Positions 19,499 through 30,686 of a stretch of DNA of 64,000 bases are shown here, one piece after another. Source of the stretch: Adiantum capillus-veneris (lineage: Eukaryota > Streptophyta > Polypodiopsida > Polypodiales > Pteridaceae); contig CM043969.1 in assembly GCA_014529385.2 (NCBI GenBank), forward strand, positions 30,026,946-30,090,945. The letters are read 5' to 3'. Position numbers and translations under genes: made by a program. The notes beneath the pieces were generated by a model. The model saw only the letters and a program-made list of their open reading frames with translations, did no database searches and was not told the DNA's origin. Within the stretch, counting starts at the first letter, position 1. The number at the start of each line of letters is the position of its first letter.

Positions 19499-20761
19499 AT
19501 GGAGCGTCATCGCTCCAGCGCACCATCACGCATTCCTACTCCATCCGCATCTCCCTCTGTTTCGGAGTCCTCAGCGTTCTCTGAAGCTTCGGTGTCGACG
19601 AGACAATCTTCACACTCATCTAGGCACCGGCGCTCTAGTGGTGGCGGTGGCGGTTGTTGTGGGGGTGCCGCCACCGATGCTTCGACACCTCCTCATGTTT
19701 GACAAGGCTCTTTATCCTCCCCTTCTTTGCGCGTCCCAACACTAGCCACGCCATCGACACCAGGTTTTGCGCGGCTGACTGTTGTTCCCCGCAGCTACAC
19801 ACCACTAGCTACTCCTCATGTAGTCACTCCAGTGGACACTCCTCGCTTCGAGGCTCAGACTCTAGTGGAGACACCTGGCATCCGTACCCTCATTGACACG
19901 CCGCTAGAGACCCCTTCCGAGACACCCAGGTTCACGCGTCAGTGGCGAGAGGGCTTGCCTTACTCTGTCGACTTCAGCGCCAGCATCATCTTGGATGATG
20001 AAGGCAAGAAGGTGATTTTGTACATGCACAGTCTTTGCTCTCATGTGTTTAGACACTACATACTAAACACCTGGAGTGAAGTACCGAATGAATTAAAAGA
20101 CAAAGTCATTAGCATGCTTCATGACGAGTTTCCCGTTCCAACACGGGATGACCACTTCAATGAAGATGTGATGAAGGTTCGAATGCGCGAATACTGCAAG
20201 CATAAGCGTTCCGAAGTGCAAAAAGCGATCAATCATGGGTGGAGCAGACGAGATTGGCTGGCCAAAGAAGATTGCCAGCATGTGAAGAAAGAAGCGCGCG
20301 AGAATCCCGACAAGTGGAAGCAACAAAAGGAGGAAGCAAGAGCGCGAGTAGAGGAAGGGAGCTTGCACCACTTGGGGAGCGGCGGGTGGACATCATTTGA
20401 GGCCGATTTTGTAAGTGTTTTCGCATATATATTTGATAGTTTAGGGTTTATGGGATTTGAAATTCTAACATAATGGATTCTTTGTATGTTTTGATAGTGG
20501 TCGTTTACAGGACGTGATCCCACATCGTATGAGCGTGAGTACGCAGGCAAGAAGGGCATAAACGCCCTTATAGACATCCTGAGTTCTCGCAGTGGCATGG
20601 TTAGTATTAGGGTTGATTCTTTTCTATTTAGTGTACTGTTTTATAAACATCGCTATATGTTTATACGTACAAAAAGCTATCTTATTGTTTTTTTTTTGCA
20701 GAGTTCGATAGATACGCCGCTTCGACGCGATGAGACGTCTGATTATACGATGTCAATTTAG
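19499..20761 (+). pseudogene. Second CACTA gene (Ptta/En-Spm, Transposase_24-like), three exons
   Basis: Exons are read as 19499-20410, 20498-20599 and 20702-20761. Both introns have GT-AG borders (donor GTAAGT at 20411; acceptor TTTTTTTGCAG ending at 20701), and the frame is kept across both. Together they give about 357 residues. Residues 1-60 are Ser/Pro/Arg-rich with a Gly run, followed by a TP-repeat segment (TPLATPHVVTPVDTP). The C-terminal half has the long charged helical domain of plant Ptta/En-Spm proteins (VISMLHDEFPVPTRDDHF, then a Lys/Glu-rich helix and HHLGSGGWTSFEADF). One TGA at 19700-19702 breaks an otherwise open frame. In CACTA elements the second product binds subterminal repeats; that role is inferred here from position and similarity. 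Confidence 0.75.
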
Positions 20762-21119
20762 CCATATCTAGATAGCATTAGTTTCTTTTTGTCATAGATT
20801 ATGTATCATGAGACGCCTTTTATACGTCTTTTTGAAAACCATGTATATTGTTTAAATAATGACAATGGTTTGTAACTATTATATTTGCAAAGATTAACAA
20901 TCAAGTGATTTTGCCTATGTGTACAATTGTCATTGATTTACTTTCATCAATTAGGCTTGTCATTTTTGTATCTTTATTTTGCAAACAATAGGTAGTATGG
21001 ATGATGGAGTTAATGATTATATTGTCTTGTGGGTGACTATTTTGGGTCTATATTTACCTTTGTACCTTTTTTCAAAGGTAAATAGACAAAAAAAACATTC
21101 AATATGGTTGATGGATGCC
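20762..21119. other. 3' region of the CACTA-like element, no gene seen
   Basis: AT-rich sequence downstream of the second gene. A 78-codon frame at 20979-21215 has no recognisable features and runs into the terminal repeats. Confidence 0.5.
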
Positions 21120-21290
21120 CTGCCACAAAAACATTTTCCTCTCGGGCGTCGCTATGACCATCGCTATATAAGGCTCTGCAGCATCGCTATTGATGGCCCT
21201 ATAGCGTCGCTATAGGCGTCACTATATAGTGACGTTTATAGCAACGCTTATAACAACTTTCATAGCGATGAGTATAGCGACGTTGGTGCA
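21120..21290. repeat. Right subterminal repeat cluster of the CACTA-like element
   Basis: At least six degenerate copies of a GCGTCGCTATA or AGCGACG motif occur in both orientations. They include a perfect 18-bp palindrome at 21217-21234 (CGTCACTATATAGTGACG) that contains CACTA on each strand. Such motif arrays are the usual binding sites for the second CACTA protein. The reverse complement matches 5859-5885 at the left end. Confidence 0.7.
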
Positions 21291-21953
21291 CCCAAAGTAT
21301 GTCGACTCTAGAAGATGGCATGGGCAGGTGTATACAGGCAAGCAGAAGCATGGCAAAGGGATGATGCAGCTAGGAAGTTCATGGGATGACAGGTAGCAAC
21401 GAAAGTGTATGCGCAATGTCGCTTATAGGCCAAGGAAGACTACACAAGGGGCTAATTGGGATAGCAGGTGAAGGAGATGCACAGTGTAGCTTTTGGGTCC
21501 AGAAATGAAGAGCTTGAAGTGCTGAAGGAACAGGTCGAGACGGTTCATCAAACCGAGCTACGGAGCCCAAGTTATTGAAGGTTAAAGTTTTGGTGGTTTG
21601 CAGATTTATGTCGGACAGGGCAGTTGGGTACAGGTGGTCCAAGTGGAACTTGAGGTATAGATGTATAGAGCTCAATTCATGGAGTCTACTCATCTTTTCT
21701 GATTGTGGATCGGAGCCCGGGTTGCAAGATATGGTCATTTGAAGTTTTTTCGGGGACCAGGTTTGAGCCCACTTGGCCACATTGGAAAATGTGCCGTCTG
21801 GAATCTTCTGAGCCTCGAAAAAGTTCTAGAGTGGAGTGTATATTATACAGAGCTAACAAGAAGTGGCTGCATGCCAAACAGAGTCCGGAGCAAAGAATTG
21901 TAGCAGTCGGAAGCTAGGTGTCTTTGTCCAAAATTGTTTGCAGATGATTTTTC
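21291..21953. other. Unassigned sequence between elements
   Basis: Open frames on both strands (21379-21780 minus, 21705-21917 plus) show no recognisable domain. It may be older repeat sequence. Nothing here supports a gene. Confidence 0.4.
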
Positions 21954-23485
21954 TGTAAGGTCTCTGACCTGAGCACCCTTGTACCACGAAATGAATACAA
22001 TGAAAAAAAGTTACTATTTTTAGCAGTTTTCCAAATTCTGTCAGTGCCATGATGTTTAAAATGCCATAAAGCTTCGAAATGTGAATTAAAAATAATTTTT
22101 GTGAAAATTTTCCAAATATAGTAAGTTTTTGGTCACCCGAACCATCGAGTCTCGACCGTCTCGAAAATCTGCACACGTACCCCAAATTTGAAAAAAATGC
22201 ATTTTCGGACCCGGGGGCTACTAAATATGGCAGGTACTAAGGCCAGTACGTCTTAGTTAGAGCTTTGTATGGCAATTTACGACGTCAAAATCCGACTCGT
22301 ATGACCCGTTTTAGCCTAGAACCAAATTTCCTAAAAATTGTCCGAGGAGGCACCGGGGGCCCGGGACTGTGTGGGAACAGGTCCCAGGCCACTCCAGATC
22401 ATCTTTAGCAGCTAGGCGGCGCCCTCTTGCTTTGTGGGAGTCTTGGTAAAGCTGCCAAGCCTGCAACTCAGTCTCAGAACCAGTTAACCAAGCCAACCTG
22501 ACACTTGGTGGGCAGAGAACTGGACTTGCCATGCTTAACTGGAGAAGCTCCCAGATGCATTTAGCAACCCAGATCGATTTTCAGCCTGTAGGAGCCTATT
22601 TAAAGACCTGCATACACACACACACATATGCTCACACACACAGTGCACACACACACACCTACACACACTCTGGGAAGGTGCTGCCGGAACACACACCTTT
22701 TGAAGGAGAATCAAGGAGGGAGGTGCTGTCGAATTCTCGCCTCAAGAAGCTCGATTAGATCAGAGAATCGAGAGGATTATCAGCCCTTAATCACGGTAAC
22801 CACGGTTTAATTAATGCTTTCTGCAAATCCTTTTCATTACCGCCTAAATTTCTTGTCTATTATGCTTATTCCTGGTCGTAATTCTCTATAATTACTCTCT
22901 AAATTCTCATTAACCATATTCTATTATGTAATCATCATCCCATAGCTGAATTATCAACCATTCATCACTCTTAATTAATGATTAGAGAATAATTACCAGA
23001 ATTTTCTCTCTCTAGGCAGTATAGTAATTAATCGGTAAGCTAGTAATTGTGTAGATTGATGAGAACCACTCTTTCTATCACGCATTAATATTGTAGTTGA
23101 TTTAGATTCATCTCTGTTATGCATTAAGATATAATTAAGGTAAGATTAATCTGTCATTAAGTCTCTAAGAGATGGTTTTTCTCACACCTATGCATGCGGT
23201 GACTCTACACCCTCTAATTGCTAGGAAAGAGATTAATCATACTTAATTCATCTCTCTGATAATTCCATTAGTGAAATCCTATTATTCTTAATCATGTAAG
23301 CCGAGTAATTATCTTTAGAGCCAGTTCCCATAGGAATATGTGCCATCCTTAATGATTGCTTTATGAAAAATCTAGATCTATCATATAGGAGGGATTAATT
23401 AATGTCACTAATCTACCCATTGGACTGTTATGATGCTTGCGAACCTTAGCTCTTTCTCCAAGCTAATCATTTAAAGTAGTGAGAA

Positions 23486-23632
23486 ATGGCCCCGGTTAAG
23501 AGGACTCGCTTCGGTGGTGCCCACGATCGCGAGGCAGGAACGAGCAATGTCAACGGGAAGGGGAAGGCTCCCATGGAGGGACAAATACCGGCCATCTCTC
23601 ACGGGCCATCGATGAAGAAGGGGAAGAGGTAG
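23486..23632 (+). CDS. 48-residue basic open frame inside the LTR, unknown
   Basis: ATG at 23486-23488 opens MAPVKRTRFGGAHDREAGTS and runs to a TAG at 23630-23632, with many Lys/Arg/Gly residues. The stop overlaps a GT in an AGGTAGAT context that could act as a splice donor. The start resembles a retroelement Gag N-terminus, and the internal gag frame at 30687 has no in-frame ATG upstream. It may be a leader peptide, a first gag exon or chance. Confidence 0.3.
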   Translation: MAPVKRTRFGGAHDREAGTSNVNGKGKAPMEGQIPAISHGPSMKKGKR

Positions 23633-24469
23633 ATCATATTTTTATTCAAGTTGTTTAAACTAACATTGCATACGCTAGTTAGGAATGCTCATATCCCCAA
23701 ACATGTTGGAGAAATCCGACGGAAACCTCGGCATTGAAAGCATTGTACATTAAGTTCTAAAGTAGGAAGGAAATGATTGATCGGAATGCTGTTTGCAATA
23801 GGAAAGAATGTCTGCTAGGGAAAATTTAGCTCGGCATGTTCATTCTATTTCCAATGTTGAATTAGTCATGAACCCCCTCCTGATCACAGGGGCAGAGTTC
23901 CTAGTTAAGGGCTCTTGAATCCACGACTGATGGTTAAGCGGTGGATACCCACATCTGCTGGTTAAGCGCTGGGAATGTCCATGTCGTGCTTTCTATGCGG
24001 TGGACATACCTAGTTGTATGGGTAGCTAGGCGACAACGGGAGGAGTAAACTCTCGCTGGAGGGGGGATGTTGTACCTCCAGAACATTGGAACTTTTATGA
24101 ATAAGTTTGAGTAGAATTTTTACTAGAATTCTGTCTTGGTGTTGTTTGCAATACTGGTTGAAGGGCTGTATTAACGAACAATGTGATTCGGAATTAAACA
24201 AGGAATCTTTATGTTGAACAACCTTTGTGGTGGTAATTAGGTCACACAAGGAAGTGTGAGTGTGGGGGTGGAAAGTGGGGGCTTGGCTCAGGTTGCCAAT
24301 GCCTACGAGATGGGTGGTCCCGATTGGTCGAGAACTCTCTGTCCCCATAGTGCTTACTCCATATTGGTATTACTCATTGCCCCTAGAGCGGCGAATCCTC
24401 GAGAGTACGTGCCTCTGAAACATGGGGAAAAAGGCGCTCGAGGTTTCTCTCCTCTTGGAAGGTGGGTCT

Positions 24470-24658
24470 TGTTGGGATCGGAGAGCACACACACACAGAG
24501 AGCCAGCACGAAGAAGGAGATAGACACAGTGTGTGGCGGGGCGGTACTCACACTACAATGTGTAGTTATGAGTATAGTTATTATGAATGAGTAAATGAAT
24601 GGCTGTACATGGGCGGCTGAACGACGGGCAGCCGGGCACATGGGCCTTTAACCCAACA
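24470..24658 (-). repeat. 3' LTR of the copia element
   Basis: 189 bp, differing from the partner LTR at only about 6-8 positions by eye, which suggests a fairly recent insertion. It contains a short CA run and the tail AACCCAACA. Confidence 0.95.
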
Positions 24659-24713
24659 ATCTCCCACTTAAAGGCAGTGTGCCTTTAAAGTGGCCAAAGT
24701 ACAGCAAAAGAAG

Positions 24714-26486
24714 TCAAGCCATACCCATCAGCGATCTACAGTGTGCAAACCGCTGTGAGGCTAACAACTTCGTGAGTAGATCAGCAGGGTTATCGTCAGT
24801 GTGTACCTTGACAAGCTCTATGCGCTTGTCCTCTAGCACCTCTCGTATGAAGTGATACCTCACCTCAATGTGCTTTGTCTTCGCATGGAAGACAGGATTC
24901 CGTGCCAACGCTATGGCACTCTGGCTATCACAATGTAGAATCGGAGAATCACCAGCCATACCAAGATCTCCCACTAGTCGTGAGAGCCATACGGCCTCCT
25001 TGGCAGCCTCAGTGGCAGCCATATATTCAGCCTCTGTAGTGCTCAAAGCAACGCATGGCTGTAAACGTGATGCCCATGAAACCGGTCCACCTGCAACTGT
25101 GAACACATAGCCGCTAGTAGACTTCCTCGAGTCCACTGACCCTGCATAGTCTGAATCTGTATATTCGCAAACATACATATCCTTCTCACCATAACATAGG
25201 GACAACTCTGAAGTCCCTCTCAAGTATCTGAGAATACCTCTCACTGCATCCCAATGACGCTTGCCCGGGTTAGACATGTACCTGCTAAGCACACCAACTG
25301 CATGAGCAAGATCTGGACGCGTAGCCACCATGGCATACATCAAGGAACCAACAACTGACACATAGGGAATCTGAGACATCTCTGTAGTCTCCAAATCTGT
25401 CTGAGGGCAGTCATCATGGCTGAGTTTTACATATGGAGGCAACGGGGTACTAATGGCCTTCCCCCCTTCCATATGAAAACGATCAAGCACCCTGTCAATG
25501 TACTCTTTCTGACTAAGAAAGAGCATCTTGCGAGAACGATCACGAGTGATCCGCATACCCAAATTATGACTGGCATCCCCAAGATCCTTCATGGCAAAGG
25601 TCTCATGTAGCCTATGTTTCAAGGCATCCACATCAGAAATACACTTCCCTGCGATCAGCATGTCATCCACATACAAAACCAAAACAATAAGACTACCATC
25701 TGCAGCCTTGCGAGTATAGAGGCATGGGTCCTCATAACTGTGTACATAGCCCAATGAACTCATGAATGCATCAAACTTACGATACCATTCACGAGATGAT
25801 TGCTTCAGCCCATACAAGGTCTTAAGAAGCCGGCATACCTTCTTCTTTGAACCATGAATAACAAACCCACTTGGTTGCTCCATGTACAAATCCTCATGCA
25901 AGTCTGGATGGAAGAAAGCTGTCTTTACATCCATTTTCTTCAACTCCATGTCTTTTGTAGCTACCAAAGCAAACAACATACGCAAAGTAGACATCTTCAC
26001 CACTGGGGAGAAGATCTCGTCAAAATCAATGCCCTTCTGTTGCTTGAATCCTTTGGCCACAAGCCTTGCTTTGTACCTAGGCTTTGCATCCATTGAACAA
26101 AATTTTATCTTGTAAACCCACTTGCATGGTAGTGCCTTCTTACCCTTTGGCAAAGGAGTAAGCTCCCACGTTTCATTTTGGATCAACGAATCCATCTCTG
26201 ATTGCATAGCCTGCTCCCACTTGAGCTTGTCAACACTAGACATGGCCTCATCATAACATGATGGCTCCCCGCAATCAGTCAACAATACATAATCCATAGA
26301 AGGCACAAAACGTTGAGGCTGTCTTGCACGCCGCTCTGAACGCCTCAAAGACTGTGCAGGAGGTGCATCTGGCTGTCCCACATCTACATGATCTCCCAAC
26401 AAGGGCTGATCTCCCACTTGAGGGTCAATGGTCTGCCCACGAGCAGCCATGGGACCATGCATCATACCGATGACCATCCTCCTCAA
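24714..26486 (-). pseudogene. Copia reverse transcriptase and RNase H
   Basis: 590 residues. RT starts at about residue 60-100 (WEQAMQSEMDSLIQNETWEL) and shows GKKALPCKWVYKIK, ARLVAKGFKQQKGIDFDEIF, MDVKTAFFHPDLHEDLYMEQ and the catalytic LYVDDMLIAG. RNase H follows with EYTDSDYAGSVDSRKSTSGY, STTEAEYMAATEAAKEAVWL and HCDSQSAIALARNPVFHAKT, ending in IEVRYHFIRE. The key Asp and Glu residues are all present. It overlaps the upstream frame (to 26425) in a different frame, so one frameshift lies in the integrase-RT linker around 26440-26486. It is otherwise complete to the stop. Confidence 0.93.
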
Positions 26487-28137
26487 ATATCACACGCCGA
26501 ACCTCAACCGTTCGCGGTGATGCTCTATACATAGAGTCCTCATGAAAAACAACATCATGGTTGCGCACAATCTTCCTGTCAATAGGATCCCACAATCGAT
26601 AACCCATCTCACCAGAGCTACCATAACCCAAGAAGATACATCTCTTGCTCTTTGGATCCAATTTGCTGCGTTTTGCCTTAGGTACATGTACATAAGTTTC
26701 ACAGCCAAAAACACGAAGGTGACCATACGAAGGTGGCAAACCTGTCCATACCTCTTCAGGAACTTTGAAGCCCAAAGGAACACTAGGTGAACGATTTATC
26801 AAATGCACAGAAGTGGCAACAGCTTCAGCCCAAAATCCATTTGACAAACCAGCCATAGAAAGCATACTACGGACTTTTTCTTGTATAGTCCTGTTCATGC
26901 GCTCTGCCACACCATTTTGAGGAGGTGTGTAGGGAGCACTGAGCTCGCGCCGTATACCCTTCTCAACACATAATGTTGTGAAAGCATGAGACGTAAATTC
27001 ACCCCCATTGTCCGTACGTAAGCACTTCAACTTACAACCTGATTGGTTCTCAACAAGAGCCAACCATTGCTTAAATATATCAAACACCATATCCTTCTTA
27101 CGAATGGGGTATGCCCATACCTTCCTACTAGCATCATCAATGAACGTAACAAAGTACATAGCACCTCCAAGAGAAGCATTGGGCATCGGCCCACATACAT
27201 CACTATGCACCAAAGCTAGCTTTTCCAAAGATCTGTGTGGAACACTTTTCTTATGAGAAGACCGAGCATGTCGACCATAAAGGCAATGCTCACAAAACTC
27301 AAAACCACCAAAATCTAAAACGGGAATGTAATCCGCACGTGCCAACAACTTCAAACCTTTCAGTGACATATGCCCCAAACGCTGATGCCATAAAGAAGCA
27401 GGAGGTTGCTCAGTGATCCCCATAATGTGATCAGCCACACTAGCTACACAAAGGGAATACAACGCATTCCTCTTAGCACCTTTAACCAAAACAAGGCTGC
27501 CCTTAGTGATCTTCCAACCTCCATCACCAAAAGATACATTGAAACCAAGTGAATCCAACTGACCCACACTAATCAAGCTTTTTGCAAGAGCCGGAACATG
27601 ACGCACACGCTGCAAGACAAACGTAGTAGAGTTTGGCATAGCCAAATGAATATCCCTAATGCCATGAATCTGCATAGAACGCCCATCGGCAATCCTGACA
27701 GTACCTGTGCTTGAAGCATCGTAGTCATGAAACCATGACCTATGAGGCGTAACGTGAAAAGAAGCACCACTGTCAATGACCCAATCCATAGGCATACTAC
27801 TCTCATGAGTGAGAAGAAAAGCGTCATCAAAATAGGATGCAAGCAACACATCACCAAGCTCTTCACTAGTAGCACTAGTCGGAGCACATACATGGTCATC
27901 TTGAGAGCTACACTCTCCCTGTGTTGCATTTAACTCCTCAATCTTGACATTGGACTTAGGCTTGTCCTTAGCATCATGGTCTTTCTTCTTACCATCTCCA
28001 TTTTCCCTTTTCCACTTGTAGCAATCCTTTTTGAAATGGCCTTTTCTACCACAATGAAAACATTCCACATCTTTTTTACTTGTGCCTGAACGGGACTTGC
28101 TTCTAGATTTACCCCTGTTGGACTTATACTTGTCCAT
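26425..28137 (-). pseudogene. Copia Gag zinc knuckle, protease and integrase
   Basis: 570 residues in this frame. A CCHC knuckle ECFHCGRKGHFKKDCYKW is at about 24-42, and the aspartic protease WVIDSGASFHVTPHRSWF at about 118-135. The GAG-pre-integrase HHCC finger has LWHQRLGHMSLKGLK and CEHCLYG. The integrase core has HSDVCGPM (Asp), LRTDNGGEFTS (Asp) and PPQNGVAERMNRT (Glu), so the D-D-E triad is intact. The C-terminal region ends with FLGYGSSGEMGYRLWDP. It should read on into RT but is frameshifted near 26440. The upstream Gag part is in another frame. Confidence 0.92.
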
Positions 28138-28616
28138 AGTCCTGCCTCAGGCAACGTGACAAGTAAAAACATAGCTTTTACATTGTCCTCAAACGTAATT
28201 TTCTGCGTAGCAAGTTGGATGAAAATTGTATTGAACTCATTCAAATGCGCATTCATGGAAGCACCTTGCTCCATTCGCAAATCAATAAGCTTTTTAATCC
28301 AATACACCATAGAAGCAGCCGAATGCTTATCATACATATCGCAAATCCGCTGCCATAGCTCATAAGCTCCACCCTGTGCATCTTTCACATTGTAATAAAC
28401 AGACTTTGAAAGGGAAAGCCTAATGGTAGACCTGCACATCTCATCCAACTCCTCCCAATCATCCCTCTCCATGTTCTCTGGCTTAACTCCCTGCAACTCT
28501 AGAGGTCGAATCTGTTTCTTCTGCACCAAGACATCCCAAATCTGATCTTTCCAATATGAGAAATTAGCACCATCCAATTTCTCAATATTGAAAACTGTGT
28601 CCTCTTTAGTGCCCAT
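28138..28616 (-). pseudogene. Copia Gag capsid, with an internal deletion
   Basis: The start is taken at ATG 28614-28616 (MGTKEDTVFNIEKLDGANFS), which matches the normal copia Gag opening better than upstream codons. The UBN2-like capsid block is present (WKDQIWDVLVQKK, LWQRICDMYDKHSAASM, MNAHLNEFNTI). After MFLLVTLPEAG the sequence jumps within a few codons to the basic region just before the zinc knuckle (DKYKSNRGKSRSK) in another frame. Some 60-70 residues normally found between these blocks appear to be lost. Confidence 0.82.
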
Positions 28617-29780
28617 TACAACAAGAATGCAACAATGAGAAACCTGTAACCAACCAACAAACTGCCACGACAAAGTAGTGTTGCAAATCTGACAACACCT
28701 GCTGCTCAATCAAAGAGCAAATGCATAGAGTATAAATCAGCCCATAATATGGTCAAAAAACGTACATAGAAATCCACAAACAAATGCATAAACCCGTGAC
28801 ACCTGTAACTCAACCGGCCTAGGCAAACCGTGACACAAAATGCATCAACAATGAGCTATCATAGAGGCATAAACATACTCCATGTCTGAATAACCACAAT
28901 AGAGACATAAGCTGACCAAGCTTACACAAATCCGTGAGCATAAATGGATCCAAGTGAGCATATAACCAATGCACAAGCTCAACGAAGTCCAATCTCTACT
29001 GTCAACCAAGTACATGTCCGTACTCAAACCGCAACACTGCAAGCAAGAGCAAACCCTCTCTATGTATAAGTGAACCAAATCTCCACAATATCATGCATAA
29101 AGAGTGTCTGTCAAACTGCCATATCCACATCCATCAACATACATAGATGATGTAAACCTGTAGCTCAAGAACACGCATAAATAGACTGCCCAGAAGAGTA
29201 GAAGCTCCCACTCAAACCACAACCATATACATGGCTGTCCCACAGTCAACATACATGTTTTGTAACCACAGAAGAAACCTGTATCCAAAGCTCCCTGTAA
29301 CCTGTAACCTGTACCCGTACCTGTACCTGTACCTGTAGTCGAAGAAGACAATGTCGCCAAACTCCCACTGAATCTGTGTGTATGAGGCCACTCCAAGAAG
29401 AGGCTACATACTCTCAAATGAGCTGTGGGCTCACGTAAGTGGAAGACACTACAACAATGGCACCTGTAATGGCTATGGAAGCTCTGGCAGCAGAAAACTA
29501 CCAAAGAGAGCTGAAAAAACGCAGCTCCTAGTCTGTAGCTCGGATGGGATTTCTAATGGCACGAATGGCTCCGAAAGGGGGGTTAAACTCCAGGACCCCT
29601 ACTGAAAATACTCGCGGAGTGCTGAACCTTCCAATGCCAAGCTCAGAAAAACCTTCTGCTCTTTAGAAATGCGCGCGTGCGCGAAACCGAAAAACGGCAA
29701 TGAAACAGCAGCAAGTTTCAACACACTCAACAATGATGATGAAGCTCTCAATGCTCTCACTACCAAGCTCTGATACCACT
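28617..29780 (-). other. 5' leader of the copia element with primer-binding site
   Basis: No coding is recognised. At 29767-29778 the minus strand reads TGGTATCAGAGC, the standard initiator-Met tRNA primer site, two bases inside the LTR. At about 29295-29340 there are tandem CCTGTAACCTGTAACC and GTACCTGTACCTGTACCTG units. The leader is about 1.15 kb, long for copia. Confidence 0.75.
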
Positions 29781-29969
29781 TGTTGGGATCGGAGAGCGCA
29801 CACACACACAGAGCCAGCACGAAGAAGGAGATAGACACAGTGTGTGGCGGGGCGGTACTCACACTACAATGTGTAGTTATGAGTATAGTTATTATGAATG
29901 AGTAAATGAATGGCTGTACATGGGCGGCTGAACAACGGGAAGTCGGGCACATAGTCCTTTAACCCAACA
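29781..29969 (-). repeat. 5' LTR of the copia element
   Basis: 189 bp, the same length as 24470-24658, ending CCCAACA and followed by the target duplication GGTCT at 29970-29974. Confidence 0.95.
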
Positions 29970-30182
29970 GGTCTTAGGATCGCTAGATATTTAAGTACGC
30001 TTCCCCGGCGAGGTGGAGCTAGATCTCGTTGCTAGTAGGCTCGAACTCGACTCACTTTGTGATGAGAGATCGTCCGCTAGTTGAACCCTGAACCATTTTT
30101 TTTGCTTCCGCTATAGATCTAGTGGCCACCAGGTTTACCATCAGATCCGTTGTTTGATACGACGGGGTGGGGACCTCACACC

Positions 30183-30194
30183 TGGTATCAGAGC
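30183..30194 (+). other. Primer-binding site of the gag-only element
   Basis: TGGTATCAGAGC, complementary to the 3' end of initiator-Met tRNA, two bases after the 5' LTR ends in CTCACA. Confidence 0.9.
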
Positions 30195-30686
30195 TATAGG
30201 TTTATGAACTGGAAAATGATGTTGTTTGAAATTTTAAAAACTAAGGGATTGTAGGATAGCTCGTACTCAAAGCTTGAGCATGATGTTTCCCAAAATAATG
30301 ACATTGGATTTGTCTAGTGGATTGTCTCCTGAGTGATGTTAAAGAGTTTTACTCGTTGAGCTTGTCGGGATTCAGTGGGTTCCACATGATGTTTTTTTTT
30401 GAGAAGTCGTTGGTGCGACTAGTGCTGCGGGTAGGTAGCCTGTTGATGCACATAAAGTTATAAGTATGGATCAAAGCTCTCGAGTAAAGTTTTTACCATT
30501 ATTTATCGAACAGTTTTGGATGTATTCAATGGAATTTAAATGGTGGAATGGTTAAAATCCTTTGTGATAGATGTACAGATTAAGTAGGCTGGTTAAGCCC
30601 AAAAGTTAAATTTCTTCTTGAGTATGGAAAAGCTTAGGTTCATTTGAGAAGAGTGCTATAGTAATGAGTTTTATACCATTGGATAG

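Larger units (their letters stand above)
5859..21290 (+). mobile_element. CACTA-like (En/Spm) DNA transposon with nested insertions
   Basis: It holds a TNP2-type transposase (15604-18658) and a second Ptta/En-Spm-type gene (19499-20761), both on the plus strand. At the left, 5859-5885 has GCCTATAGCGACGC. The right end (21120-21290) is rich in GCGTCGCTATAGGCGTC-like motifs in the opposite orientation, with a central CACTATATAGTG. These are taken as inverted subterminal repeats that bound the element. Without the 7.4 kb gypsy copy at 6879-14305 the element would be about 8 kb. The exact ends and the 3-bp target duplication could not be fixed, so the borders are approximate. Confidence 0.6.
24470..29969 (-). 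mobile_element. Ty1/copia element (Tork/Tnt1-like), nearly intact
   Basis: LTRs of 189 bp (24470-24658 and 29781-29969) start TGTTGGGATC and end CCCAACA. They are flanked by the identical 5-bp target duplication GGTCT (24465-24469 and 29970-29974). A primer site TGGTATCAGAGC (minus strand, 29767-29778) and a purine tract by the 3' LTR (AAGTGGGAGAT) are present. The minus-strand coding is gag, protease, integrase, RT and RNase H in copia order. Only a gag deletion/frameshift and one linker frameshift are seen. The host sequence rejoins cleanly once the element is removed, showing it landed in the long LTR. Confidence 0.95.
21954..30180 (+). repeat. 5' LTR of the gag-only element, split by a copia insertion
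   Basis: Its first 898 bp (21954-22851) match the truncated 3' LTR (31818-32712), including the CA-rich stretch at about 22612-22672. The rest is known only from this copy. It ends two bases before the primer-binding site. The nested copia element occupies 24470-29969. Confidence 0.85.

Noticed and set aside
24354-29952. Matching minus-strand frames at 24354-24641 and 29599-29952
   Set aside because: They share the two copia LTRs plus different flanks, so they are LTR by-products.
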